Source: PBB1 sp046154125 (GTDB lineage: Bacteria; Pseudomonadota; Gammaproteobacteria; Burkholderiales; Burkholderiaceae_C). Taken from it: 64,000 bases of DNA. Location: NCBI GenBank assembly GCA_046154125.1, contig JBJXEJ010000115.1:9380-73379 (forward strand), read 5' to 3'. Below, one piece after another: positions 7,829-16,599 of this stretch. The translations under genes were made by a program, and so were the position numbers. Positions within the stretch are counted from its first letter, which is position 1; each line of letters begins with the position of its first letter. Below the pieces are notes generated by a model. The model worked only from the letters and a program-made list of their open reading frames with translations, ran no database searches and was not told the origin of the DNA.

Positions 7829-8509
7829 TCAAACGACGATCAGGTTCAGCGCTGCGTCCAGGTGCTCGGTCGGGGTCCGCTTGAAGCCCGATCGGGCGTA
7901 GCGCTGCAGGCGGCCGATGGCGAACGATGCCAGCACCGAAGCCACCGCGTTCGCGTCGATCGTTGCCGTCACCGATCCGGCCGCATCACCCGCGCTGCGC
8001 AGACTCTGCTTCAACTGCGATTCGATGCGATCGAAGAACTGACTCATCCGCGCGACCAGCCGATCGTGCTCGAACACCAGCGCGTCGCCCACCATCACGC
8101 GGGTCATGCCGGGATTGCGCTCGCCGAACTGCAGCAGCACGGTAACGACCTTGCGCGCCTGTTGGGTGCCCGAGGGTTCGCGATCGGTGATCTGGTTGAC
8201 CAGTGTGAACACGCCGGACTCGATGAAATCGATCAGTCCTTCGAACATCTGGGCCTTGCTCGCGAAATGCCGGTAGAGGGCGGCTTCGCTGACCCCCAGA
8301 CGCGCCGCCAGCGCAGCGGTGGTGACACGCTCGGCGCCGGGTTGCTCAAGCATGCCGGCGAGGGCCTGAAGGATCTGGACCCGCCGCTCGCCGGGCTTCG
8401 GTCGCCTGCGTGAGGTGCCCGAAGCAGAAACCTCGGAGCCCTCTGCGAGCGGAGGCGCATTGTCCTTGCCGTCGCTGTCCAGGGTGTCGTCGTCACGGGG
8501 AATGGTCAT
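7829..8509 (-). CDS. slmA: Nucleoid occlusion factor SlmA, TetR family
   Basis: A 226-residue TetR-fold DNA-binding protein. The N-terminal 30 residues are low complexity; RRVQILQALAGMLEQ begins the HTH domain, with VTTAALAARLGVSEAALYRHF as helix-turn-helix and KAQMFEGLIDFIE following, which closely matches SlmA. SlmA binds chromosomal sites and blocks FtsZ assembly over the nucleoid. The C-terminal regulatory domain is intact. It lies 3 nt after a HAD hydrolase and near argB, an order seen in other Burkholderiales. Confidence 0.9.
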   Translation of the reverse strand: MTIPRDDDTLDSDGKDNAPPLAEGSEVSASGTSRRRPKPGERRVQILQALAGMLEQPGAERVTTAALAARLGVSEAALYRHFASKAQMFEGLIDFIESGVFTLVNQITDREPSGTQQARKVVTVLLQFGERNPGMTRVMVGDALVFEHDRLVARMSQFFDRIESQLKQSLRSAGDAAGSVTATIDANAVASVLASFAIGRLQRYARSGFKRTPTEHLDAALNLIVV

Positions 8510-8512
8510 TGA

Positions 8513-9244
8513 TCAGGCACCACTGGAGTCAGGCCACATCGAAAGCAAACCCTGGATCGATTTGATTCTGGCACACACGTACAGGGGCTTGCAGGAAGGG
8601 TGAACACTGACTTTCGACGCCGATTCAGGGGGGGTGGACGGTGCCGTGACCGGCGGCAGGTAGCGCTGCATCCAGACGGTGCGCATGCCGACCCGGCGCG
8701 CCGAGCGCTGGTGGGCCAGCGTGTCTTCGACCAGCGTGCAGCGCTGCGGCTGCACCTTCAACCGGGCCGCCACGCAGCGGAACATGCGCGCGTCGGGTTT
8801 GGGTCGGTGCTGACCGAACATCGTCATGTCCTCGATGCTGATGACGCCATCGAAGCAGCTTGCCAGGCGCAACCTGTTGAGCACCCGCAGCGCATACGAG
8901 CGCGGCGCGTTGGTCAGGATGAACTTGCGCCCGCGCAGGCGGCGCAGCGCAGCGCGATCGTGCGCTGAGGTCCTCAAGCGCGATTCGAGGCCCGGCAGGC
9001 GGTGCGTGGTTTCAAGGAAGTGCGACGCCTTCACGCCGTGGTGCCGCACCAGGCCCAGCATCGTCGCGCCGTAGTGCAGCCAGTAGTGCTGACGAAGCGA
9101 CCAAGCCTCGGCGTGCGGCAGGTTCAGGTGCGAGGCGATGTACTGGGTCATCGCCTCGTTCGTCGGGCCGAACGACGCATGCGACGCATCGTGAAGCGTG
9201 TTGTCGAGGTCGAACAACCAGACTCGACTGGCAGCGGACCTCAA
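8513..9244 (-). CDS. HAD-family pyrimidine 5'-nucleotidase-like hydrolase
   Basis: A 243-residue HAD phosphatase. Motif I is WLFDLDNTLHDA (nucleophile Asp plus acid/base Asp), motif II is ILTNAPRSY (Thr), motif III/IV are the KPDARMF lysine and the TLVEDTLAHQ acid. The four-helix cap with QHYWLHYGATMLGL resembles the yeast Sdt1/Phm8 type pyrimidine 5'-nucleotidases. The ATG overlaps the argB stop by 4 nt, and slmA follows 3 nt later. Substrate is inferred from family only. Confidence 0.88.
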   Translation of the reverse strand: MRSAASRVWLFDLDNTLHDASHASFGPTNEAMTQYIASHLNLPHAEAWSLRQHYWLHYGATMLGLVRHHGVKASHFLETTHRLPGLESRLRTSAHDRAALRRLRGRKFILTNAPRSYALRVLNRLRLASCFDGVISIEDMTMFGQHRPKPDARMFRCVAARLKVQPQRCTLVEDTLAHQRSARRVGMRTVWMQRYLPPVTAPSTPPESASKVSVHPSCKPLYVCARIKSIQGLLSMWPDSSGA

Positions 9245-10176
9245 TGTGAACGGATCATCGTGCCGTAAGCCTGTTCGGTCAGTACCTCGAGCAACATCGC
9301 GTGCGGAACGCGGCCGTCGATGATGTGCACCGTGTTGACACCGTTCTTGGCAGCGTCGAGCGCACTGGCGATCTTCGGCAGCATGCCTCCGCTGATCGTG
9401 CCGTCGGCGAACAGGTCGTCGATCTCGCGCGCCGTCAGATTGGTCAGCAGTTTTCCGTTCTTGTCGAGGACGCCGGGGATGTTGGTCAGCATCATCAGCT
9501 TCTCGGCCTTCAACACCTCGGCCAGCTTGCCGGCCACCACGTCGGCATTGATGTTGTAGTTCTCGTTGTTGGCGCCGAAGCCGAGCGGCGAGATCACCGG
9601 GATGAACTGGTCGTCCTGCAGCGCCTTCACCACGCTCGGGTCGATCGACTCGATCTCGCCGACCGAGCCGACGTCATGCTCGACGGTCGGGTCCTTCAGA
9701 TCCTGCATGCGCAGCTTGCGCGCACGGATCAACCCCCCGTCGCGTCCAGTCAGACCCACCGCCTTGCCGCCGGCCACGTTGATCAGGCCGACGATGTCCT
9801 GCTGAACCTGACCGGCGAGCACCCATTCGACGACCTCCATCGTCTCGTCGTCGGTGACCCGCATACCCTGGATGAAGGTGCCCTTCTTGCCAATCTTGGC
9901 CAGCGCCTCCTCGATCTGCGGCCCGCCGCCATGCACCACCACCGGGTTCATGCCGACGAGCTTCAGCAGGACCACGTCTTCGGCGAAGTCCTGCTGCAGC
10001 GCCGGATCGGTCATCGCATTGCCGCCGTACTTGATGACGATGGTCTTGCCGTGGAACTTGCGGATGTAGGGAAGCGCCTGGGCCAGTATTTCGGCCTTGT
10101 CGCGCGGGGCGATGTGGGCCAGGCCAGTCGTCGGTGTCGAGAGGTCCGAAGGTGGAGCAGACGTGGGGACATTCAT
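9241..10176 (-). CDS. argB: Acetylglutamate kinase
   Basis: A 311-residue amino acid kinase that phosphorylates N-acetylglutamate, the second step of arginine synthesis. Seen: IVIKYGGNAM (phosphate-binding loop), VVVHGGGPQI, NINADVVAGKLA and the catalytic lysine in MLPKIASALDA. The N-terminal extension of about 25 residues with helix EILAQALPYIRKF is typical of hexameric, arginine-inhibited enzymes. First gene of argB-HAD-slmA. Confidence 0.97.
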   Translation of the reverse strand: MNVPTSAPPSDLSTPTTGLAHIAPRDKAEILAQALPYIRKFHGKTIVIKYGGNAMTDPALQQDFAEDVVLLKLVGMNPVVVHGGGPQIEEALAKIGKKGTFIQGMRVTDDETMEVVEWVLAGQVQQDIVGLINVAGGKAVGLTGRDGGLIRARKLRMQDLKDPTVEHDVGSVGEIESIDPSVVKALQDDQFIPVISPLGFGANNENYNINADVVAGKLAEVLKAEKLMMLTNIPGVLDKNGKLLTNLTAREIDDLFADGTISGGMLPKIASALDAAKNGVNTVHIIDGRVPHAMLLEVLTEQAYGTMIRSH

Positions 10177-10354
10177 CGTGACGGCTTTCGTTGGGCACTG
10201 AAGGCAAAAATTGTAGGTCGAGCACTTGCCCTGCCCCGATCAGCGACGGAACTCAAGGCGCTGAAGTGAGCAGCGATACCGCGCCAATTCACAGGAGCGG
10301 CGGGATGAGGGTAATCCATACTGATTCGCAAAAATGCATTGAGGACCCTGCGCG
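10177..10354. promoter_or_regulatory. Divergent promoter region of argB and the Cache-CheW gene
   Basis: This 178-bp gap must carry promoters for both argB (leftward) and the sensor-CheW gene (rightward). The sequence just before the latter is comparatively AT-rich. I could not assign a -35/-10 pair with confidence. Confidence 0.4.
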
Positions 10355-12895
10355 ATGACTGCAACCGACGATCTGGTTTTCCACATGCACCGCGTGCAGA
10401 CCGCCGAGCGGGACCTGCGCGATCTCGGCATGCTGTGGCAGATGATCGAATCCAGCGCGGCGATCAGCTGTCCGGATGATGCAGGCTCCGTCCTGCCCAC
10501 CTTGACCAGCACGCGCGAGCGTTTCAGTGACCTCCAGCAGCGACTGATCGGACGCATGGTGACCGAGCAGAGGGCCTCGCTGGGTGAAGAACTGGCGGCT
10601 GCGGCACAGTGCGCAGTCGACACCCTGGTACGCAATCTCTACGAGCGAACCGCCGACGTCGGATTCCTCGCGACCGACGACGTGGTGCGCGAGTTCTGTC
10701 AGAGCGCCGCAGACGCGCGGCTCGCCAACCGCCCATCGATGCTGCAACGGCTGCGCGAGTACCAGGCGAAGTACACCGTCTACGACGACGTGATCCTGCT
10801 GTCTCCGACCGGAGCCGTGCTGGCCCGCCTCGACGAACAGGCCACGCTGGAGGTCAGCAAAGACGCGCTGGTGAAGGATGCCATCGCAGCGAGTTCATTC
10901 GTAGAGCGTTTCGGGCCGAGCGATCTGGGCGCAAGCGGCTCGCCCACACTCCTCTACGCACATCGCGTCGGCAGCGCGGACGGCCGATTTACAGGCGTCC
11001 TCGTGCTGCGATTCCGCTTCGAGGACGAGATGCGTCGGATATTCAACGGAGGAGATGGCCTGGTTCCGCAGGAAATCGCCCTGGTGCTGCTGGACACGGC
11101 CGGACGCGTGATCGCAACCAACGACCAAGGACATGTACCGACCGATGTTGTCCTGCCTTTGATTGCCAAGGGGAACGTGACCCGGACCTTCTTCGCGGGG
11201 CGCGAATACCTGGCGGTGGGTTGTGCCAGCCACGGCTACCAGGGTTATCAGGGCCCTGCGTGGCGCGCCCAGGCCATGGTGTCCCTGCTCACGGCGTTCC
11301 GCAGCCGTGACGACGGAGTGCCGCCGGCAGACAACATTCCGCTCGACAGCCCCGAGCTGATCGCGATCGACGCGGAGGCGCAGTTCATCAACCGAGAGCT
11401 GCGCCAGGCGGTCTGGAATGGCCGCCTGATGACCAGCACCCAGAACGCAGACCAGGCGCGCCTGAAGGCCGTGCTGACGCAGGTGAACACCGCAGGGACG
11501 CGCACTCGCAGCCGCGTCGAGACGGCCATCAAGGATCTGTACAGCAGCGCCATCAGCCGCATGCGGATTCAGGCGGCGCAACTGGCACACTTCGCCACGG
11601 ACCTGATGGACCGCAACCTGTACGAACGTGCCAACGATTGCCGGTGGTGGGCGTTGTCGCCTGCGCTGCAGCGACTGCTGGCTGCTCCCGAAGATCCTTC
11701 GACGTCCGCCGCGCTGAACAGCCTGCTCGACCGGGTCAACGACCTGTACACCGTCTACAGCCGGCTGATCGCGTTCGACATGCAAGGCATCGTTCGCGGC
11801 GTTTCGCGTGCGGACGGATCGAACGATCTCGTGGGAAGCACTGTCGATGAACGCTGGCTGGGATCGGTGCGCGCGCTTCGCGGCTCGCAGAACTACGCCG
11901 TGTCGCCGTTTGAAGCGACGGCAGCGCATGAACACGGCCCCACCTACGTCTACCTTTCAGCCGTCAAGGACGGATCGGACAACAACCGTTCATTGGGCGG
12001 ACTCGCGATCGTCTTTCATGCAGCGCGGGAATTTCGCACCATGCTCGACGACATCATGGGCGAGCGGTCCGGTTTCGCGGCGTTCGTCGACATGTCAGGC
12101 ACGGTGCTGGCGGCCACTGAAGGCGCCGACATCGGATCTGCAGCCATCGCGCCCAAGGTGGGCCTCGAGTTGATAGAGCACGAAGGCGCGCACTATGCCT
12201 GCGCCCGAGTGAGGGCAAGCGGCTATCGCGAGTTCAAGAAAAGCGATGGCTACGACAACGGCGTGCACGCGGTTGTCGCCCTGCGTCTCGGCTCGACCGA
12301 ACGACGTCAGACCAGCCTGTCCGATCGGCAGATCATCTCGGGACCGCGCAGTGACCGCGATCAGACGGTCGAAGCCGCCGTTTTCCAGGTTGGCTCGATG
12401 CGCTGTGCGATGCCGGTGCACGCGTTGATGGAATCCATTTCACAGAAAGGCCTGGTGCGCACACCCAGCGCAGATGGTGTGACGCTGGGATTGCTGGAGG
12501 CCAACTCGCCCCTGGGCCCGCAACTGGTGCGCGTCGTGTGCGCGAGGCGTCAGTTCAATGTTCCCTACCCGGCTCGATCGACCGATGGCATCGTCCTGAT
12601 ATTGCGCTCGCCGCACCGGCCCGACATGCCGGCTCTCGGACTCCGCGTCGACGACGTCCTCGAGGTCGTCGAATTCAATCGTGACGATCTGCAGGAAACA
12701 CCTCTCGGCCTGAAGTCATTCGCACCGTGGGTGGCCGGTTTGCTGCCGCGAGAAGTCTCGACGCCCGACGGCCCCACATCCGTGCTGGTTCAGTGGCTCG
12801 ACGTCGACTGGTTCATCGGTCACGGCCCCGCATGCGCCCCAGCCATGCGCGAGCCTGGGGAGGCCTTCGCCGTGGCTGAGACCCACGGCGCGTGA
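10355..12895 (+). CDS. Soluble tandem Cache-like sensor protein with C-terminal CheW domain
   Basis: An 846-residue protein with an internal repeat. Module A (about 85-320) has NLYERTADVGFLATDD at 94-109, YTVYDDVILLSPTGAVLARL at 140-159 and LVLLDTAGRVIATN at 243-256. Module B (about 410-650) has NLYERANDCRWWALSP at 421-436, LYTVYSRLIAFDMQGIVRGV at 464-483 and AAFVDMSGTVLAATEG at 575-590. Each looks like an N-terminal helix plus two PAS-like Cache units. Residues 671-820 form a CheW-like domain. No transmembrane helix, HAMP, methylation helices, kinase or effector domain is visible, so it is neither a receptor nor CheA. I infer a cytoplasmic sensor that docks on CheA/receptor arrays through CheW. 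It stands alone, convergent with ruvC. Confidence 0.8.
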   Translation: MTATDDLVFHMHRVQTAERDLRDLGMLWQMIESSAAISCPDDAGSVLPTLTSTRERFSDLQQRLIGRMVTEQRASLGEELAAAAQCAVDTLVRNLYERTADVGFLATDDVVREFCQSAADARLANRPSMLQRLREYQAKYTVYDDVILLSPTGAVLARLDEQATLEVSKDALVKDAIAASSFVERFGPSDLGASGSPTLLYAHRVGSADGRFTGVLVLRFRFEDEMRRIFNGGDGLVPQEIALVLLDTAGRVIATNDQGHVPTDVVLPLIAKGNVTRTFFAGREYLAVGCASHGYQGYQGPAWRAQAMVSLLTAFRSRDDGVPPADNIPLDSPELIAIDAEAQFINRELRQAVWNGRLMTSTQNADQARLKAVLTQVNTAGTRTRSRVETAIKDLYSSAISRMRIQAAQLAHFATDLMDRNLYERANDCRWWALSPALQRLLAAPEDPSTSAALNSLLDRVNDLYTVYSRLIAFDMQGIVRGVSRADGSNDLVGSTVDERWLGSVRALRGSQNYAVSPFEATAAHEHGPTYVYLSAVKDGSDNNRSLGGLAIVFHAAREFRTMLDDIMGERSGFAAFVDMSGTVLAATEGADIGSAAIAPKVGLELIEHEGAHYACARVRASGYREFKKSDGYDNGVHAVVALRLGSTERRQTSLSDRQIISGPRSDRDQTVEAAVFQVGSMRCAMPVHALMESISQKGLVRTPSADGVTLGLLEANSPLGPQLVRVVCARRQFNVPYPARSTDGIVLILRSPHRPDMPALGLRVDDVLEVVEFNRDDLQETPLGLKSFAPWVAGLLPREVSTPDGPTSVLVQWLDVDWFIGHGPACAPAMREPGEAFAVAETHGA

Positions 12896-12922
12896 GCCTC
12901 CGCCAGGCAGGCGCCCTCAGCT

Positions 12923-13471
12923 TCAGTAGGTTCGCCCCCCCTTGAACTGGGCGTGCGAACGCCTGACCAGAGTGGCCCCCTTGGCCATCGCGGCAAACGA
13001 TGCGCCCGCATGGGCATGGCAGATGGCCAGGCCCAGGGCGTCCGCAGCGTCCTTGCCGGGCAAGCCGGGCAGCTGGAGCAGGCGCATCACCATCTCCTGC
13101 ACCTGTTCCTTGCGTGCATGACCGTGGCCGACGATGGCCTTCTTCATCTGCAGAGCGGTGTATTCCGAAACGTCCAGCCCGCCGGTCACAAGGCCAGTGA
13201 TCGCTGCACCGCGGGCCTGGCCCAGCAACAGTGTCGATTGGGGGTTGACGTTCACGAAGACGATCTCGACCGCCGCGCATGTCGGCTCGTAGCGTGTCGT
13301 GACCTCGCGCACGCCGTCGAAGATGATCTTCAGTCTGGCTGGCAACTCGCCGATGGCGACCGAATCGGTCTTGATGGTGCCGCTGGCGATGTAGTGCAGC
13401 TTCGAGCCTTCGGACTCGATGACGCCGAAGCCGGTCACCCTCAGGCCGGGGTCGATTCCTAGGATTCGCAT
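12923..13471 (-). CDS. ruvC: Holliday junction resolvase RuvC
   Basis: A 182-residue RNase H-fold endonuclease that cleaves Holliday junctions. The acidic catalytic residues are Asp7 (ILGIDPGLR), the Glu in AAVEIVFVNVNP, and the two aspartates in KDAADALGLAICHAH. The sequence is full-length for RuvC (about 170-185). In most betaproteobacteria ruvA and ruvB follow; here the next gene is the convergent CheW-domain gene, so ruvAB must lie elsewhere if present. Confidence 0.97.
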   Translation of the reverse strand: MRILGIDPGLRVTGFGVIESEGSKLHYIASGTIKTDSVAIGELPARLKIIFDGVREVTTRYEPTCAAVEIVFVNVNPQSTLLLGQARGAAITGLVTGGLDVSEYTALQMKKAIVGHGHARKEQVQEMVMRLLQLPGLPGKDAADALGLAICHAHAGASFAAMAKGATLVRRSHAQFKGGRTY

Positions 13472-13537
13472 TTGATCGGCTTGGCGATCGGCCGCTGTTT
13501 GTCTTCCACTGCGTAAGGCGGATTTACTGAGTTGTAC

Positions 13538-13578
13538 CGCGCCGGGTTCCGCCCCGGCAGGGGCGAAAACCCGGCGCG
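13538..13578. repeat. Long nested hairpin between purH and ruvC
   Basis: An 11-bp outer stem (13538-13548 against 13568-13578) encloses a 6-bp inner stem (13550-13555 against 13560-13565) closed by GGCA, giving about 17 near-continuous GC-rich pairs. There is no T-run on either side, so it is not a classic intrinsic terminator. It could stabilise purH mRNA ends, attenuate read-through into ruvC, or be a dispersed palindromic repeat. Confidence 0.75.
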
Positions 13579-13594
13579 CTGCTTCGCAAGGGAA

Positions 13595-15199
13595 TCAGTG
13601 CCGGAAGTGCCTGACCCCAGTGAGAACCATCGCGATCCCGCGCTCATCCGCCGCTGCGATGACCTCATCATCCCGCACCGACCCGCCGGGCTGAATGACC
13701 GACGAAGCCCCCTGTTCGCACACGACATCGAGCCCGTCGCGAAACGGAAAGAACGCATCACTCGCCACCGCCGAGCCCGCCAGCGACAACCCGGCGTTGG
13801 CCGCCTTGATCGACGCGATCCGCGCCGAATCGATCCGGCTCATCTGTCCTGCGCCGACGCCCAGCGTCATGCCACGTCCGCAGAAGACGATCGCATTGCT
13901 CTTGACGTATTTCGCGACCTTCCACGCGAACAGCAGATCGCGCCACTGCGCCTCGGTCGGCTGCAGTCGGGTGACGACCTTCAGTTCGCTGCGCGCGATC
14001 TCGAGGTTGTCGGCACCCTGGATCAGCAGTCCCGAGCCGACGCGCTTCACGTCCTGCAGGTTGCGGCCGCGCGACCAGGACGTCGCACCGAGTCGATCGA
14101 CACCGCCGAGGGGAATCTGCAGCACGCGCATGTTGCTCTTGCCGGCCAGGACCGCCAACGCCTCGGCGGTGTACGACGGTGCGATCAGCACCTCGACGAA
14201 CTGCGTGATCACCTGCCTGGCTGCACCGGCATCGAGCTCGACGTTGAAAGCAATGATGCCGCCGAAGGCCGAGGTCGGATCGGTCTTGAAGGCCTGCGCG
14301 TAGGCCTCGCCGGCGCCGGCGCCGACCGCGACGCCACACGGGTTGGCGTGCTTGACGATCACGCAGGCCGCCGGCGCATCGTCCGCGCCGAACGACTTGA
14401 CGCATTCCCATGCCGCATCGGCATCGGCGATGTTGTTGTACGAAAGTTCCTTGCCCTGCAGTTGCACCGCGGTGACCAGCGAGCCGGGCGCCGGATGCAG
14501 GTCGCGATAGAACGCCGCGCTCTGGTGCGGGTTCTCGCCGTAGCGCAGGTCCTGCAGCTTGACGAAGCGGCCGTTGCTCTGCGCCGGGTATTCGCTGCGT
14601 GTCGGCTCGCCGCCGTCGACCAGCGTCAGCGACGACAGGTGATCGCTGATCGCCGCGTCGTAGTTCGAGATGCGGTTGAACGCCGCCACGGCCAGCGCGA
14701 ACCGCGTCGCGCGCTGCACCGCACCGTGCGCCTTCAGCTCCGACAGCACGCCAGCGTATTGCGAAGCATCGGTCAGCACCGCGACATGTTCCCAGTTCTT
14801 GGCAGCGCTGCGCACCATCGCGGGGCCGCCAATATCGATGTTCTCGATCGCGTCCTCCAGCGTGCAGCCGGCCTTCGCCACGGTCGCCTCGAACGGGTAC
14901 AGGTTGACCACCAGCACGTCGATGGTGTCGATGCCGTGCGCCGTCAGCGCGGCACGGTGCTCAGCCAGGTCGCGCCGCGCAAGCAGTCCACCGTGGATCT
15001 TCGGGTGCAGCGTCTTCACGCGGCCGTCGAGCATCTCGGGGAAGCCGGTGTGATCGGCCACCTCGGTCACCGGCAGGCCGCCGTCGGCGAGCAGCCTTGC
15101 GGTGCCACCAGTGGACAGCAACTGGATGCCCAGCGCGTGCAGGCCGCGTGCAAGTTCGAGGACGCCGGTCTTGTCGGAAACGGAAATCAGTGCGTGCAT
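13595..15199 (-). CDS. purH: Bifunctional AICAR formyltransferase / IMP cyclohydrolase
   Basis: A 534-residue enzyme performing the last two steps of IMP synthesis. The N-terminal cyclohydrolase (MGS-like) domain starts MHALISVSDKTGVLELARGL with STGGTARLLAD and RVKTLHPKIHGG. The C-terminal formyltransferase domain includes LRYGENPHQSAA, the PAACVIVKHANPCG catalytic Lys-His region and SDAFFPFRDG. The start ATG at 15199 gives the family's standard N-terminus. It follows fis by 26 bp. Confidence 0.97.
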   Translation of the reverse strand: MHALISVSDKTGVLELARGLHALGIQLLSTGGTARLLADGGLPVTEVADHTGFPEMLDGRVKTLHPKIHGGLLARRDLAEHRAALTAHGIDTIDVLVVNLYPFEATVAKAGCTLEDAIENIDIGGPAMVRSAAKNWEHVAVLTDASQYAGVLSELKAHGAVQRATRFALAVAAFNRISNYDAAISDHLSSLTLVDGGEPTRSEYPAQSNGRFVKLQDLRYGENPHQSAAFYRDLHPAPGSLVTAVQLQGKELSYNNIADADAAWECVKSFGADDAPAACVIVKHANPCGVAVGAGAGEAYAQAFKTDPTSAFGGIIAFNVELDAGAARQVITQFVEVLIAPSYTAEALAVLAGKSNMRVLQIPLGGVDRLGATSWSRGRNLQDVKRVGSGLLIQGADNLEIARSELKVVTRLQPTEAQWRDLLFAWKVAKYVKSNAIVFCGRGMTLGVGAGQMSRIDSARIASIKAANAGLSLAGSAVASDAFFPFRDGLDVVCEQGASSVIQPGGSVRDDEVIAAADERGIAMVLTGVRHFRH

Positions 15200-15225
15200 G
15201 GAAAGTCTCTGGGAATCGTCTGGGG

Positions 15226-15465
15226 TCACTTGATCAGCTTGTGCTCGACCAGCTTGCGGCGCAGCGTGTTGCGGTTGATGCCCAACCACTCGGCCGCACG
15301 GCTCTGGTTGTGGTCGGCATGAATCATCACGACGTCGAGCAGCGGTCGCTCGACCACCCTCAGGATCATGTCGTACATCGCCGCCGGCTCAACACCGTCG
15401 AGGTCGGAGAAGTAGTCCTCCAGCCCTTCGCGGATGCAGTCCTCGATGTGCTTCTTGTTGCTCAT
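15226..15465 (-). CDS. fis: Fis-family DNA-binding protein
   Basis: A 79-residue Fis homologue. The C-terminal HTH is NQSRAAEWLGINRNTLRRKL, identical in plan to Fis and to the NtrC C-terminus; the N-terminal dimer helix contains MILRVVERPLLDVVM. It acts as nucleoid-associated regulator, bending DNA at rRNA promoters and recombination sites. The ATG at 15465 overlaps the dusB stop (ATGA), the same dusB-fis coupling as in E. coli. Frames extending upstream to 15516 overlap dusB and are rejected. Confidence 0.95.
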   Translation of the reverse strand: MSNKKHIEDCIREGLEDYFSDLDGVEPAAMYDMILRVVERPLLDVVMIHADHNQSRAAEWLGINRNTLRRKLVEHKLIK

Positions 15466-16502
15466 GCGCTCAGACGGATGAAGGACTGGTTGGCCGCTAC
15501 CCCTGCGGCTGGCCACAGGTCGTGAAGGTCTGCGAGTTCATCGAACCAGTTGCTTACCGCGCGCATCTGGGCGTCGCAGGTCTCGAACTGGTTCATCTCG
15601 GCACGGAAGGCTTCGCCGCCCGGCAGCGAACGCACCGCCCAGCCGATGTGCTTGCGCGCAGTGCGCACGCCGGCGAACTCTCCATACAGGCTGTAGTGGT
15701 CATGCAGGTGCTCGACCATCCAGCGCTTGGCCTGCTTCACGGCTGGGGCGGGCAGGTGCTCCCCGGTGGCAAGGAAGTGCCCGATCTCGCGAAAGATCCA
15801 GGGGCGGCCCTGCGCCGCGCGTCCGATCATCAGCGCATCCGCACCGGTGCTGCGCAGCACGTCGCGGGCCTTCTCGGGGCTGTCGATGTCGCCGTTGGCG
15901 ACCACGGGGATGCGCAGGGCAGCCTTCACGGCGGCGATGGTCTCGTACTCGGCATGGCCGGTGTAACCCTGCTCGCGAGTGCGTCCATGCACCGTCACCA
16001 TCGCGATGCCGGCGGCCTCGGCGGCGCGCGCGATCACCAGCGCGTTGCGTTCGGTCTGGCACCAGCCGGTGCGCATCTTCAGCGTCACCGGCACGCGGTG
16101 CGGCTCGCAGGCGGCGACCACGGCCGCGATGATCTTCAACGCAAGCGGTTCGTCCTGCATCAGCGCAGAACCCGCCCAGGTATTGCACACCTTCTTGGCG
16201 GGGCAGCCCATGTTGATGTCGATGATCTGCGCGCCGCGGTCAATGTTGTATTCAGCGGCCTCGGCCATCATCTGCGGATCGGTGCCGGCAATCTGGACCG
16301 AGATAGGCGCGACCTCACCGTCGTGATTGGCGCGGCGGCTGGTCTTCAGGCTGTGCCACAGATCCTTTCGCGAGGTAACCATCTCGCTGACCGCATAACC
16401 CGCACCCAGGCGCTTGCACAACTGGCGAAAGGGTCGGTCGGTGACCCCCGCCATCGGCGCGACAAACAGGCGGTTTGTCAACTCGATGTGGCCGATGTTC
16501 AT
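15462..16502 (-). CDS. dusB: tRNA-dihydrouridine synthase B
   Basis: A 346-residue flavin-dependent enzyme reducing uridine in the tRNA D-loop. TIM-barrel motifs: VAPMAGVTDRPFR near the N-terminus, INMGCPAKKVCN with the catalytic Cys, TLKMRTGW, VHGRTREQGYTG, VANGDIDSPEKA and MIGRAAQGRPWIF. The ATG at 16502 yields MNIGHIELTNRLF, the normal start. First gene of the dusB-fis-purH-ruvC series. Confidence 0.97.
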   Translation of the reverse strand: MNIGHIELTNRLFVAPMAGVTDRPFRQLCKRLGAGYAVSEMVTSRKDLWHSLKTSRRANHDGEVAPISVQIAGTDPQMMAEAAEYNIDRGAQIIDINMGCPAKKVCNTWAGSALMQDEPLALKIIAAVVAACEPHRVPVTLKMRTGWCQTERNALVIARAAEAAGIAMVTVHGRTREQGYTGHAEYETIAAVKAALRIPVVANGDIDSPEKARDVLRSTGADALMIGRAAQGRPWIFREIGHFLATGEHLPAPAVKQAKRWMVEHLHDHYSLYGEFAGVRTARKHIGWAVRSLPGGEAFRAEMNQFETCDAQMRAVSNWFDELADLHDLWPAAGVAANQSFIRLSA

Positions 16503-16599
16503 GCGTGGGGACGAGGCCGATCTGCTCAAAAAGGAGGCAGAGTATATCTCCGCCACCTGGTCCGCAAACACGGGTTTTTGCGTCTCGATAATCGTCAGG

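Noticed and set aside
10895..11935. Minus-strand frame of 346 codons
   Set aside because: Antisense to the Cache-CheW gene, without recognisable motifs.
10355..12895. Calling the Cache-CheW protein a methyl-accepting chemotaxis receptor
   Set aside because: No membrane segments, HAMP or glutamate-rich methylation helices; the C-terminus is CheW-like.
13532..15322. Plus-strand frame of 596 codons
   Set aside because: Antisense to purH; arginine-rich composition and no motif.
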